From NCBI GenBank assembly GCA_944470555.2, contig CALYCZ020000366.1, positions 1-64,000 on the forward strand: a DNA stretch of 64,000 nucleotides, written 5' to 3'. Positions 28,861 to 40,094 of this stretch are shown here, piece by piece. The stretch's first letter is position 1, and each line of letters begins with the position of its first letter. The notes under the pieces are model-generated. The model searched no databases. It worked only from the letters and a program-made list of their open reading frames with translations, and was not told the origin of the DNA. The position numbers and the translations under genes are program-made. This stretch comes from Heterobilharzia americana. Taxonomy: Eukaryota > Platyhelminthes > Trematoda > Strigeidida > Schistosomatidae.

Positions 28861-29010
28861 TACCATTGAGTCCTACAGCAAAGGATTGGATCTATGAGTG
28901 GACATTGGTTCCATCCAGATTAGCGCGAAGCCTTGCTGAGGAGTGGCCAAGGTCACGAAATATGAGTTCAAGGGATTCTGTTGGTTCGTACTCAAACCGC
29001 TCAGCATTTC
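28861..29010 (+). mobile_element. SINE-like element carrying an intact-core hammerhead
   Basis: Contains the ribozyme at 28931-28973 followed by GGTTCGTACTCAAACC (28984-28999). A tRNA-like head is not clear on the left. The family is related by layout to A and B. Confidence 0.5.
28931..28973 (+). ncRNA. Hammerhead ribozyme candidate, all core bases present
   Basis: Helix I CCTTG (28931-28935) pairs with CAAGG (28969-28973). The core CTGAGGA (28936-28942) fits CUGANGA. Helix II is GTGGCC/GGTCAC (28943-28956) with a very small loop. GAA (28957-28959) is followed by A15.1 and a short weak helix III closing with U; H17 is U at 28968. Nothing in the conserved core is missing. The weak point is helix III, which has only an A-U and a U-G pair before it breaks. 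Confidence 0.6.
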
Positions 29011-31015
29011 CATCCTATATTCACACATAAACTGGAAAACTAGATTTTATGCCGACTAAGAAATGGAAAACGTGAAATTAGTTCCTTCATCGTTATAAAT
29101 TATGTTTCATTGTGATCGGGTACGTATGGACGACTTAGACGACCTGAAATATATGCTCAGTAAACATCAGGCTTTGTGTTCTGCTGTACGCCATTTCAGG
29201 GGTGGGGGAAATTAAGTGACTGATCACGTGGGTGGATTGAGTATTCAGGACTAAGTAAGTGTACACCAGACCTATCATGTACAAGATCAGCGTTAACACC
29301 GATTCAGCAGTACCACATGCTGAAGTCAATTACAGCCGGACATGGTTATAACACTAGACAGATGAATCAAAGAAGCAGCTTAGTTAGTTCAGTAATAAGC
29401 ACGCAGTACAGCTTAGGCGGTAAAAAACAATGAAATCCGGGAAAATTATAAAATTAAAATGATTTACATTCCGATAAAGTAAAACAGACTTGTTTAAATG
29501 AGTGAAAATTTATTCAACTCTGCTCTCTTGTTAACCTTACGTTTATGTGACAATCAGAGTTGTAGTGTCGACTATTTGTTGCTCAACGTCTCAACGTCAT
29601 GCTAGACACCTCCATTAGAGCTCTACAATGGAATGGACATACATAGATATTTATAATGTGTTACTCTGCCCGAATCTAATCTAATTGGTTACTCGGTGAA
29701 TGTGTGGGCGATTGCTAAACTTGATTGGTCAGCTACTTGCCTCAAGTTTCCTCACAGGAACATTTAACAATGTGATTGGCTGGGTCTTGATGCATAAATA
29801 AAGTGAAGGTTATTCAAACTTGATTGGTTGACTTTTTTGTATTAGAAGTGTAATGCTTTAAAGATCACTTGAGTTCTAACACTGAGTTTCTCCAAAACTT
29901 TAGATGTACTTAATCAATCGTTTTGACTTTTAGAATTAAAATCTATGACATGAATGGAAGACTTAATAATTACGCCTGATGTAACTTTTAAGTTGGCTTT
30001 TAAAGTCACTCCTTACTTGTATACGACATGATGAAAAATGTTTGCTTTAATGAAATGACTTTATATGATATTTAGTAGCCAAGATTGCTAAACAGTGAAT
30101 CAGATGAAAGATGTGCGTTAGGTAATAAGAAGTGATGAACAGAAAGAAATACTTGAAGAAGGTTTCATGCTTAATGGCACTTGTCAGTAGCATATATCTA
30201 CAACTTTGAAGGAATTGATATCCTCTCAAAGATTGGAATTCTTGTCACTCAGTACTACAGACAGATATTTTATCAGTGAATTATCCTAGAAGTGATTGAT
30301 TCCTTATAGAAATGGATTAGATAAGTTGATTAACCACTAGAAAGTCATCAAGTTTATGTCATCTAGCTAATGTATTGAATAAATCCTGTCGATTAATCAT
30401 TTTAAGCATAATGAAAAAAAATTGTTTTAGAACAAGTCGGATAAGTGATCTATGTTTGATTTTGAGAAAGAATAGGTTGAATATATAAATCTCATGAGAT
30501 GGAAATCTTATAACTTTAGTCAGTGTGCTATGGTAGCACAATCAGTGTAACTGGCTACACTGTTCCCCTTTATTGTCAACTTGGTTCCTCCTTCAGAGGA
30601 GTATGTGAAAATGATAACACTTGAATATGTAACTTTATTGAACTACAGAATTTCATTCCATTGAGTTTTTTGTTGTTGTTGTTGTCTTGGATTGGATTGA
30701 CTTAAGCCTCAGTGATTATTTCTATCACAAATAGGTAGACATTTACTGACAAACCATCGTTGAAAGTTAATTGTATGAAAAGAAATCAGCTATCCAGAAG
30801 GAAAGAAATTCATTTTCTTTATGATTTTATAAACCCAACTTTGTTCAGAGCTTCATATGTCACCATATAAGGTGTAGGTTTTCTTTTAATGTTACAGCTT
30901 GCAGACCTGCAATGTTGATTGAAGTGAATTCATCGGCCACCTTTGGTATATGAGCTCCTGTATGCAGATTTCTTGATATTGTCCATATTCGCAATTTTAA
31001 TAATGATAGTGTCTA
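29011..31015. other. No recognisable gene
   Basis: Two blocks near 29715 and 29815 (CTTGATTGGT) recall repeat family C. Short open frames have no motif. Confidence 0.35.
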
Positions 31016-31019
31016 GTGG

Positions 31020-31140
31020 CTTGCAGTAGAATTAAGGACTTGTATTTCGTCCTTCTTGTGGTTCGTCATATGAATGTACCTACCTCTAGGTGAATGATAT
31101 CGTTCCCACTAGGACTCGAGGCTATTCACTAGGCAACTGA
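31020..31140 (-). mobile_element. Sm-alpha-like SINE, decayed hammerhead
   Basis: Minus strand: GCCTCGAGTCCTAGTGGG (B-box region), GAGGTAGGTACATTCAT, a damaged core ATGACGAA, AGGACGAAATAC and AGTCCTTAATTCTA in place of CCTGGATTCCA. The order is that of Sm-alpha, but the core is broken. Confidence 0.65.
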
Positions 31141-31249
31141 GTAGGCTTTCGTTGTTCACCTCAATCTTTTACCCACAGAAATGAAATGAGATCATTGTGT
31201 AATTAAACGTAATAATATTGAGGTATACAAATAGTAAGTGTTACCTGTT

Positions 31250-31381
31250 GCACACCAGATGTCTGTTATGATCCCATTAACCTAGTGTGGGGGGTAGTTC
31301 TCTGGTGTTCCAGCATAAAGAACAACACTCACACTAGGATGCAGGTATATCCGGCTGATGAGTCAGTCATAAGAGGAAACG

Positions 31382-31412
<31 letters not shown>

Positions 31413-31440
31413 TCCTGGAACAACCACCACCTTAAGATCA
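31250..31440 (+). mobile_element. Sm-alpha-like SINE with hammerhead
   Basis: GATGCAGGTATATCCGGCTG (about 31338-31357) leads into CTGATGA (complete core), then GAGGAAACGC. Helix II is lost. A perfect CA repeat at 31381-31406 follows directly at helix III. Confidence 0.65.
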
Positions 31441-31840
31441 CTAATGATGTTTAATGCTTCAATACCCAAAGTTCACTTATACAGTATGCATTTCACTCAC
31501 TTTTGCTTGATATCAACATATATTTGCTTTTCACTGGCGTAATTCCCAGAAATTGTAAGAATTTTCAATGAAATCACAAGAATATTGAGCATAATCATGA
31601 CAAAGGAAAGTAATCACCGTTTATTCTTCAACTTGGAATTATCAAGGCATAAGACTACTTCCATTATGTTTTATGGTAATAAAGAATTTCCCAAATATGA
31701 TTTGACTGTAGACATTATTGGTATTATAATTTTGACTAGCCTTCTAATTATTGATTATTTTTTCCCCAATGCCTATCCAAATCACACGAAGTATGCCTAC
31801 GGTGTGTTTTGGTCTACTCTAATTCTCTGATTGGCTGATC

Positions 31841-32640
31841 GATAAATCCAAATAACCAATCAAAAACGAGTTCATGTGACTTTACCTTGAGAATTTTTCT
31901 TCGTATGCCCACGTATACATGTAAAATGGATTGAATTTATTGGTTTTACGCTTAAGAAATGTCCTCAGTCAATGAGTAACAGTTCTTTCCCTCCTATGCT
32001 TTCTTTTTATATTAGTGAAATCGTTTCCGTATTATTCATGAAAATTTATCACTGTTTGGCAAAGAGTAATTGTTTGGAGGTAGGTACATTCAGATGATGA
32101 GTCCCACAAAGGACGAAACGCGCAGTCTGGATTCCACTGTTAGCCATTATCCATTGCCATTATAGGATTGAAGCATACGCACTACAGAGGCATCCGCCCA
32201 GGAGCCCATATGTCATTAGAGAAGGGTTAAATTTGTCCAATCGATGAGAGGATAATACAACTAACAGTTAACAATATTCTCGAAGCTATTGAAGCCGAAA
32301 CACTGAAATTGTGTTCTTTTGTTTCACATACAGTGATTTATGTGTCAGCTCTAGGAAACTGTTTGTCATTCATGATTTCCTCAGGTTGGTCACATAGTAC
32401 TGAGGCACCGTCCTGGTGACTTCAAGGTGTTTTACGAGTTTTACCAGTTACCTTTTCGACGATTTATTATCATTGGTGTACACTCGTTAATACATCAGCA
32501 AAATGATAAGATGTCTCAGACAATTTCACACTCAAACGTCAAACTTAATAGATGGATACAGAGATGTAGAGTATGTGTATTTAATTCAGTTGACGGTACA
32601 GAGATGGTTCTCACTCATTTCCTTTGAACATAGAATTGAG
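31841..32640. other. No gene apart from the hammerhead SINE
   Basis: Contains the Sm-alpha copy at 32060-32200. The open frame at 32427-32627 has no motif. Confidence 0.4.
32060..32200 (+). mobile_element. Sm-alpha SINE copy, hammerhead with C3 to A
   Basis: GAGGTAGGTACATTCAG, then ATGATGAGTCCC (C3 changed to A), then AAAGGACGAAACGCGC, then TCTGGATTCCACTGTTAGCC. Helices I and II and the GAAAC are intact, so this is a well-preserved copy with one disabling core change. Confidence 0.85.
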
Positions 32641-32649
32641 GTTTGAAGA

Positions 32650-33530
32650 AGCTGTCCATTGCTAAAGCATCGGATGTACACACAAGTGTCTAATCCTCAT
32701 ACACATACACACATACGCACAGATACTTTCTAATCAGTTTGGCCAAACCTTGCAGAGAAATTTCAAGGGTATTTTTAGAGGAACCAAGTGTCCAGGGTCT
32801 ACAAGGTGTTCAGCGATTAAGGTGAATACAGTTTTTGCTCGCTCTTCAACAACCAGACTGAGTAATGTTGTTAAGAATGTTTCTAAAGCAAGTGCATAGT
32901 ACAGTCGATGTGTCTAGCTTTACAGGAGCAAGTGAAGTGGTAAATATACATTGATGAGGTCCAATATGCCAGTTTGTCTTTCACACACTGACAAATTAGC
33001 TGTTGACATGAATGTTCCAGTTAGGGACTTTGACAAGTGTTGATGAATGATATCCGTGACAGTATCACCTTTGAATAAGAAGTTCACTGTGTTGTGTGCG
33101 TTGTCTAACATTATTTCTTGGAAGGTTTCTAATCCTTGAACACGCGTATCATCACTACTGCATATCTTTCTTATTCTAGATGAGAGCCAGCGTAGAAGAT
33201 TCCTCTACTCAACTTTGAAAGTTTCTCGATTGCTTCTTCTAAGTGAATTTTCTGTAGATAATATATCTTTGAATGGAATGATCAGTTCTCCTTTGGTGTT
33301 TGACATTCAGGAAATGAAACATGGAGTTTGATTCAGTTTCTAGTGTAACCATTTGACTAAAAAGTGGTCGGTGTCGTTGAAATTTTCAAAGAGGCGTATC
33401 AAATCTAGTTGAAAAGCTTCTTCAAAGCTCTCGACAAAGTTTGGCTAAATTGATTCAAAATGTGTGTGTTTGAGGATTAGACACTTATGTGTACAGCCAT
33501 AGCTTTGGTAATCGATAGCTGCTTTGTGCC
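32650..33530 (-). mobile_element. Penelope-like element, decayed, inverted termini
   Basis: Minus strand in broken frames: FEEAFQLDLIRLFENF, RWLSSRIRKICSSDDTRVQG, ETFQEIMLDN, LFKGDTVTDIIHQHLSKSL, STANLSVCERQTGILD and FTCSCKA. This is the PLE linker between RT and endonuclease plus the Cys-rich start of GIY-YIG. The YIG motif itself is destroyed. Ends 32650-32755 and 33430-33520 are inverted copies of each other (shared GTGTCTAATCCTCA block). Confidence 0.75.
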
Positions 33531-34080
33531 TCAATTTTGTCAGCAAGAAGTGTATACCACTTGGAGGGACTGATATCCTCACTGAGATTGGAAATCACGT
33601 CCATCCAGAATAGCAGTTATAAATATTCAAGGTATGGTTGACCTCTAACAGTATGGGGTTATATACTATTTCCTACTGTCTAATCGTGTTTGTTAGCTGA
33701 ATGCTATCAGTCATTATGCAAGATGATCAGCAAGCAAGGTAACTCAGTAATCAGATAATATGCGATTGACTGCTCTCCGGGGACCAATCAATCAACTTAC
33801 TACTGGATAAAATCTTATAATATTATTCAGCACATTTGTAGACTCATTATTCTGTTCATATCCATAGTTTTATTCTACCTTCAGCTTTTGTGCATTGGTT
33901 ACGCAACTAAGCTCCAAATAAATTGCTGACTGCACCATCCTATATTCTATTGTCCAGAAGAATCAGAAAAAGAATGACTCAGAACCACTAAGAGACATTT
34001 TTGAAACCCTATGACACCTTTAATTAAAAAGGTAAGAGGATCGATATGCTAAGAATTGCTCATTTGTAAATTTATCGTAA
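33531..34080. other. No recognisable feature
   Basis: AT-rich DNA without coding motif or recognised repeat. Confidence 0.35.
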
Positions 34081-34084
34081 CCTG

Positions 34085-34180
34085 ATTATGGAGCCGGGAG
34101 GAGTGAACACTCATGACACGCAATGACCTTGAAGTTTCATGGCCAACCCGTTACGATTGAGCTAAGTGATCGAAATCAGA
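34085..34180 (-). mobile_element. tRNA-SINE head, degraded
   Basis: Minus strand: CTTAGCTCAATCGTAACGG (A box) and CTTCAAGGTCATTGCG. The rest is lost. Confidence 0.4.
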
Positions 34181-34384
34181 TTGACCACGTCTGCCTATTT
34201 TTGTCATTTCGCAATAAAAAGCTACTCTTAATCCAATGGTATTGTGTGTTGTGTACTTGTCGTCACCTTCAACCTAGTTTATTCCATCGGTTACCACTTG
34301 TCAGCTGAACTTCAGTAAATAACATGTCCAAATGACTCAGTAATGAACAAAATACACGATGATGTTAACTAGATATAGACAAGT

Positions 34385-34515
34385 GGCAGGAAATCGAGCT
34401 TCATCAAGTGTTTATACCTATTGGGACCTGTCAGCAAGGTGTGTCCACAACCATGAGAGAAGTGATGCTCTCTGTGTGATTCAGAGCTACGTCACTCAGT
34501 ACATCAGCCGGTGAC
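34385..34515 (-). mobile_element. tRNA-SINE family B copy
   Basis: Minus strand: A-box-like GACGTAGCTCTGAATC, then CTTGCTGACAGGTCCC and AATAGGTATAAACACTTGATG. The core reads CTGACAG (G8 and A9 exchanged), the same change as in 278-430. Confidence 0.5.
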
Positions 34516-35215
34516 GTCATCAAGTTTAACGTTCTGTAGGAGCCGACGAGATACTTTTGTTAATCACTGAGCAGTAGCCAATTTTATTAGAAAAATATTT
34601 AACCTTTCTGATACAAAATAATCTGGTTCATAGTCTCTCTTTGACCTTGTTTGAATATCGAACATTGAACAGTTGTGTTGTTAATTCATAATTTGTTTTC
34701 TGCCTGTTTCTATAGTTCACTGACTAGATGTTTTCAACTCATCTCTATTGATTGACCGAATATTTTATCAAACTAATGAAAATTTGTTTTTGTTTCATTA
34801 ATTACTCGGCAAGAAAGGGAATTACACATATTCGTCACTACCGACTACCGGATGTAATTGTCGAGTGATGTCAATGTGAAACACTGAGGGGAACATCAAT
34901 AGGCTTCATATGATTTCAGATGATTTTCAGAAGGTTCAGAGTATCCTGACAATCAAAAACACGTAACATCAAGAAGGGGAACGTTTGTAGGCTTTCATTT
35001 TAAATTCGTCAAACTTTAATGTCCTAGTTGATGCCAACTTTTTAATTTTAGTGCATATGGAAAGTCGTGAAAGATTAAAATACGGGGAGAAGGATACTGA
35101 AATGTTCCCATTGTGTTGGCCAAAAAATGAGAAACATGAATCTCAGATAAGAAGAGCCAATGGTTGTATTATTTAAAAAACTATTTTGAGGTTAATGGGT
35201 TAAAGTAGCATTCAT
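34516..35215. other. No recognisable feature
   Basis: No coding motif or repeat family seen. Confidence 0.35.
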
Positions 35216-35219
35216 CACG

Positions 35220-35345
35220 TACTGAAATCAGTTGGAGAAACATTAATAATGTCAGAGCATCAGACAGGTGTTTTGTCCAAGTGTAGGACTGTTTAGCAGT
35301 ACGCATCGACGACTTGATTACGGATTGAACTCTGGATAACAATAA
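35220..35345 (-). mobile_element. tRNA-SINE family A tail, degraded
   Basis: Minus strand has GTACTGCTAAACAGTCC, TTGGACAAAACACCTGTC and a tail toward CCAACTGATTTCAG. The core is destroyed. Confidence 0.45.
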
Positions 35346-35779
35346 CTATACATACACAAACTTCACTATGGAACAGCTGGAAATTGATTTCAAGAAAGAT
35401 TTAGATAAGATGTAAACAGGTGTTATCTGTGTTCAATGGAGCAACTGACTAAGCAGTCTAAAAAGGGGATGAAATTTCCCAGGCCCAACTCACTTTAAGT
35501 TACTCAAGGAGAACAAATAACTGACAATCCTGTCCTGAAACACATGCAATAGACTAAAATCGATCCTTGCTCTCCAACGACAGTCATTTCTCCACTTTCT
35601 TAATTTGTTTGTTCTGTTCATATGCATCATGGTGTGGCGGTTTCTAAATGGTTGAGAAAAGTGAAGGAAAAATATCTTTAAAAAGGTTATACAGAAGATG
35701 CAAACTTATTTGCTTAGTTTTTACTTAGATTTCGCTAGTTATCGACTGCATCCGCCACTGTGTAAATCAGTCCTTTCAT

Positions 35780-36125
35780 CTACTCCTTTATAGCTGCTAT
35801 GACCAGTAGCACAACTCAACAGTCTACGAGCTATATGAACCTAATGAGAGAACGAATCAACTCTAAACCATCACACCACCGACAGGTGAAGACAAGAAGA
35901 GAAGACAGACAGCTGACAGAGAGCTTTTCACTGTCTCAACAACAATGCAATGCTTAATATATACATTTGTAAACGACCTTGACAACACTAAATCCACATG
36001 TAGGTTAAAAGAGTTAACAACCAATGAGAATTCAACCTTGAGAGGAGAGAGAAGAAAAACTAGCAGAGGTGTAAAAAAAGTCATGTACTTTATTTTAACG
36101 TCATAGGTTCGTCCTAATTACAAGA
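35780..36125 (+). repeat. Dispersed repeat family D, copy 1, with hammerhead remnant
   Basis: Shares TTTGTAAACGACCTTGACAA, GAGTTAACAACCAATGAGA and ATTCAACCTT blocks with 63610-64000. At its 3' side an antisense hammerhead scrap (GGTTCGTCCTAATTAC, 36106-36121) sits 69 bp after the TTCAACCTT block. Noncoding. Confidence 0.7.
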
Positions 36126-36849
36126 ACGTATATGAGTAGTATATGGCAGCTAGAGTTGATATTCAATCAGCAGATGCTCTGGAGACAGAAAATGAAGGGA
36201 TGGGTTAAGGTGGGAATACAGATGATAAGCAATTGAGCCACAGGATCAAAAGAACAGTCGATCTGAAATGTAAAATGTATAGGTTGGTTGCATGAAATTC
36301 ACTGACAAGATGTTTTGAACATTTCAGCAATACCCAGTGACGTGGATGTTGCTTTTTGAAATTACGTCAGATGTTTTAAGATGACCTTGGTGAGGGGAAT
36401 GTTATTCATAATTGCTAATTCTCAGGAGTGTTCAGACCAATAATAATGTCTGTATGTAAACACATACTACTACTCAACAACTTGAATGGTTAGAAATCAC
36501 TCACACTGATATATAGACTTCTCCAATCAGTCAGAACAGAGTAATCCAAACACTGAATGGATATTTCACTCATTTAGAGCCAAGATGATCAGCCTGATCA
36601 GTTTCTAACAACTCAATTTGTTGAATACTAATAGAATATCTTGCCACCTCATGACACCATTGTATCATAGATAACATCTTATGATCTTGGCTGGTGAAGT
36701 GGTTTCTAACGGGAATCTTATTCACACCACAGGTGCTTAGGAGTTGGAAAACTATTCACCTGTGTAAGGAATGTTAAGGTGGATCGTGTAATTTGGAAGA
36801 GAATTTGTAAAATCATTAGCCTGTTTTGAATGTGAGCTGGTTCATCATC

Positions 36850-37000
36850 GTCGGGGTCATCATCTCACCTCTACATGATGGCATTCATACAGTGTTAGTG
36901 ACATACTACGGGAGAGTCATAGTTCCCCCGGAATGATTTAGCGTGATATGGAAACCCAAGTCAGAACAGGACTCGAATCACTGACCATAGGGTAGCGACG
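36850..37000 (-). mobile_element. tRNA-SINE-like head
   Basis: Minus strand: GTCGCTACCCTATGGTCAG (A-box area) and GATTCGAGTCCTG (clear B box). The downstream part does not resemble family A or B closely. Confidence 0.45.
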
Positions 37001-37149
37001 AGTCAGGGAACACATTTTTCAAGATATGGTAGCCATCAGACTACTGAAGGTGATGGATCCAACAAACTTGAGTGAACGTGGTGATGACTCATTGGACAAT
37101 GATAAGTGTCATAGTGTCCAATACTCAACTTTGAACTCTGTAGTTTGAC

Positions 37150-37290
37150 CTCCCTCCATGGCAATCTATTACAAATCACAGAGCGCTTCTGAGGTGTCCC
37201 ACACTAAGACGAAATGCTTGCTACCCATTGCCCCTAGATTTTCAGTAGTTCTCCAATTGATGTCATTCAGCGGTAAATATCACCCGGAAA
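37150..37290 (+). mobile_element. tRNA-SINE family A tail
   Basis: CTTCTGAGGTGTCCCACACTA then GACGAAATGC and a TTGATGTCATTCAGCGGT tail. The core reads CTGAGGT. Confidence 0.5.
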
Positions 37291-37484
37291 TCAATAAAAA
37301 TCCTCACAAACCTCCTATTTCGAATCAGTCAGATGGATTCATTCGGTACTAGTCAGTGGATATATCATCACAGAACCTAGTGTGATTTGTCAGTCCAAAA
37401 AGTCACTGCAACTATTTAGTTTGGTTTGCGTAATGTGTGCCTCAGAATGACTTCAAATGGAGTGAGCAATTACTGTCAAGTTGG

Positions 37485-37700
37485 TATTCCTCATGGACTG
37501 ACACACCAGTTGGAGGAACATTGGAAACTTGGAAGCATTGAATAACGGCTTTTTCATCCTAGCATGGGACCCATCAGCAGTGCACACCCGTAACCCCGTC
37601 TCCCCAGAGATCGAACCCAAGACCTCTGGATTACGCGACCAGTACGTTGCCATCAAGCCACTATGTCGGAAACCAGTGGTCCATATTTCCAACTTCTATC
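37485..37700 (-). mobile_element. tRNA-SINE family A copy
   Basis: Minus strand: GTGGCTTGATGGCAACG head, TTGGGTTCGATCTC B box, then GTGCACTGCTGATGGGTCCC and GCTAGGATGAAAAAGC. Core CTGATGG has A9 changed to G. A tail near CCAACTGGTGTGTCAG follows. Confidence 0.7.
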
Positions 37701-37909
37701 TGTTGGCGATATAGCGTGACCATATCTCAATTTCATCATTGAGTATTTGTCCAGAGGTTCAAAATATAACGGATTTCGTGGGAAGACAGACAGAGAGTTA
37801 AATTCAGAATATACTTTTCCCTCTGTATCAAAATTGCTTCCAAACGCTCTGGCAACTGAAGTGGGGAGAGCTAATTCCAAATCTCAGCTGGAACAAACAT
37901 CATCACCTA

Positions 37910-37970
37910 CGTACATGAAGATAAATTCCGATGATGAGTCCCGGAAAGAACGAAACAAGAAGTGTTACCC
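37910..37970 (+). mobile_element. Sm-alpha-like hammerhead fragment, C3 to A
   Basis: ACATGAAGATAAATTCCG, ATGATGAGTCCCGG, AAAGAACGAAACAAG: the Sm-alpha order with C3 changed to A, as at 32091. Confidence 0.55.
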
Positions 37971-38124
37971 AGTATTCACCTTTACTATAAAACTAAAACT
38001 CTTGCCATGTCAGAGTGTGTACACGAGTGTCTGTTATATCCTTCACAAGTTGAAGGTTCGGCCGATTCTTTTAGTCTTAACCACGGTCTGGGTTTTCTAT
38101 TGGGTAGTAATACTTGCCTGGACT

Positions 38125-39035
38125 GCGGAAAAGAACCTAGAAGATCTGGATTTCGCCAACGATGACTTGTGCCTGATGTCACATAAACTTGAAGATCTAC
38201 AGGCAAAAACTAACAAGTTGACAGAAGAGGCAGGTCAGCGAAGACGGGACTTCAAGTAAACATAGAGAAGACAGAGGTGATGAAGATACCCAACCAACCA
38301 ACCAACAACAACAAACCCCAGTCACCATCAATGGGAGAAACTTAAAGGAAGTAACCTCCTTCACCAACACCTATCTAGGAAGCACTGTTTCAACTACAGG
38401 TGGTACAGGCACAGACGACGATGTCAAAGTCAGAATCGGAAACACAGCAAGACAGGCCTTCATTAGCCTGAAACCAGTGTGGATATCTACTGCACTACAC
38501 TCAGCATGTGGATCAACATCCGGATTTTCAACACCAACTCAGTCAAGTCAGTGCTTCTGTGTGATGGTTGAGAGACTTGGCGCGTCACGAAAGTGATTTC
38601 CAACAAACTACACACATTCATCAACAACTGCCTACACTGGCTCGCTGCTGAAGATCAGATGGATTGCCAGAAAGAATAAGCAACAAGGAGGTCTGGGAAC
38701 GAACCAACGGAACAAGAACCTATCACGCAACAAATATGCAGTGGGAGGAAGTGGAGATGGATTGGGCATGCACTGAGAAGGCCGACTGGGGACATCACGC
38801 GTCAGGCTAGGCCAGTGTCTCGAGTGGAATCCCCATGGGAAGCGACGAGTTGGGCGAGGGTGTGAGGGTGACATGGAGGAGGTCGTGCGAGGAAGAAATG
38901 AGAGGTTGTGGGCTGTCGTGGAACCAGGTTGAAAAGATCTCAGAGAAGAGAGGTCACTGGAGACGTGCTACTGAATCCCTATGTTCCATTAGGAACCCAA
39001 GGGAGTAATAATATAAATAATAATAGTAATACTTG
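38125..39035 (+). mobile_element. RTE-clade (SR2-like) 3' fragment
   Basis: Plus strand: NLEDLDFANDDLCLMSHK (catalytic box with an extra Asn), GLQVNIEKTEVMKIPN after a frameshift at about 38240, then a TINGRNLKEVTSF counterpart (with a frame change), WRVTKVISNKLHTFINNCL, WRWIGHALRRPTGDITRQA, and the terminus TGAATCCCTATGTTCCATTA. It is followed by an AT-rich (TAA/TAG)n tail to about 39035, usual for RTE insertions. 5'-truncated. Confidence 0.88.
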
Positions 39036-40090
39036 CACTACTACGACTACTACTTATCCCATTACTGTTAGTCCTACTATTCATCCTGTTAGTAATAACT
39101 GCGTTTTTGTCTGTTTGCCTACTTGCATTTCATACACACAGACATACATTTTTATCATCGTTACTATTTGTTTAATTCAATTTCGTCAGGTTTGATAACG
39201 CTAATTTAGCGTATCTCATCTGATAATCTGCTCTTTCCAATGTGAACTAGATCACTAAACTCAGATATTTTACATGTTTAGGGCTGAAATTACTTTTGAT
39301 TTCCCACAGTTGATGAGAACTACCAAGATCTATGGAATGCATGTTATTTTATTCTGACAGCTGTTCATGATTTGAACAAGTTGATGAAGGAAGTGGATTT
39401 CATGAATATAACCAATTACATTGATTTTAATATGGCTGGCTATATCATATCAACAAAGAATTGAGATGGAGATGATTTTTCGTAAGTAAATGTACTTTAC
39501 AGAGCAGTAGATATACTGTACATGGCCATGATTTTATGTTGACACGAAAATTTCATCACTTTTTTTACACTACTCATGAGTAGCATGAAATGTTTGAGTA
39601 AATAAATTGCCATTTGAATTCGAATGTTGAAACAGTTACCTCATGCAAATTCATGTTCCAACTTGTACGTGTGCTTTTATTGTGAAATGATTTTCTGCCT
39701 TCAATTAAAAACTAACTAGTTGATCATTTTAAACTGTTTTATAGATAAGTAACTAGGTTACCTTAAAGAAACTTTTATTATTTTGAGAATAATACCTTAA
39801 CGTTTAATATATAGGCAAGAACCTGACATATAAAACAATTCTCTGGCATGCTGACTTCATATTGCCAATCCATTTGTTTATATGGAAAATTGTTTATTTA
39901 GGGTTTTATTTTGTTTCATTAGTAAGAAAAGGAATATTTTGGCACAGTAACGTCAAAGTTAAGAAAATTACTGTAAACATTAAAGAAAAATGAAAAGTTT
40001 TTACTATACAAATTTATATTTAATTTGTGATCACAAAATAAATTAATCTATAAATGGCAGGAAAGGGCTTAGTATATACACTGTATAAAT
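39036..40090. other. No recognisable feature
   Basis: AT-rich DNA between the RTE tail and the PLE; nothing coding was recognised. Confidence 0.4.
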
Positions 40091-40094
40091 CTGA

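Noticed and set aside
37747..38259. 170-codon plus-strand frame
   Set aside because: Only the last third is real RTE sequence; the first part runs through SINE-edge and hammerhead scraps with no motif.
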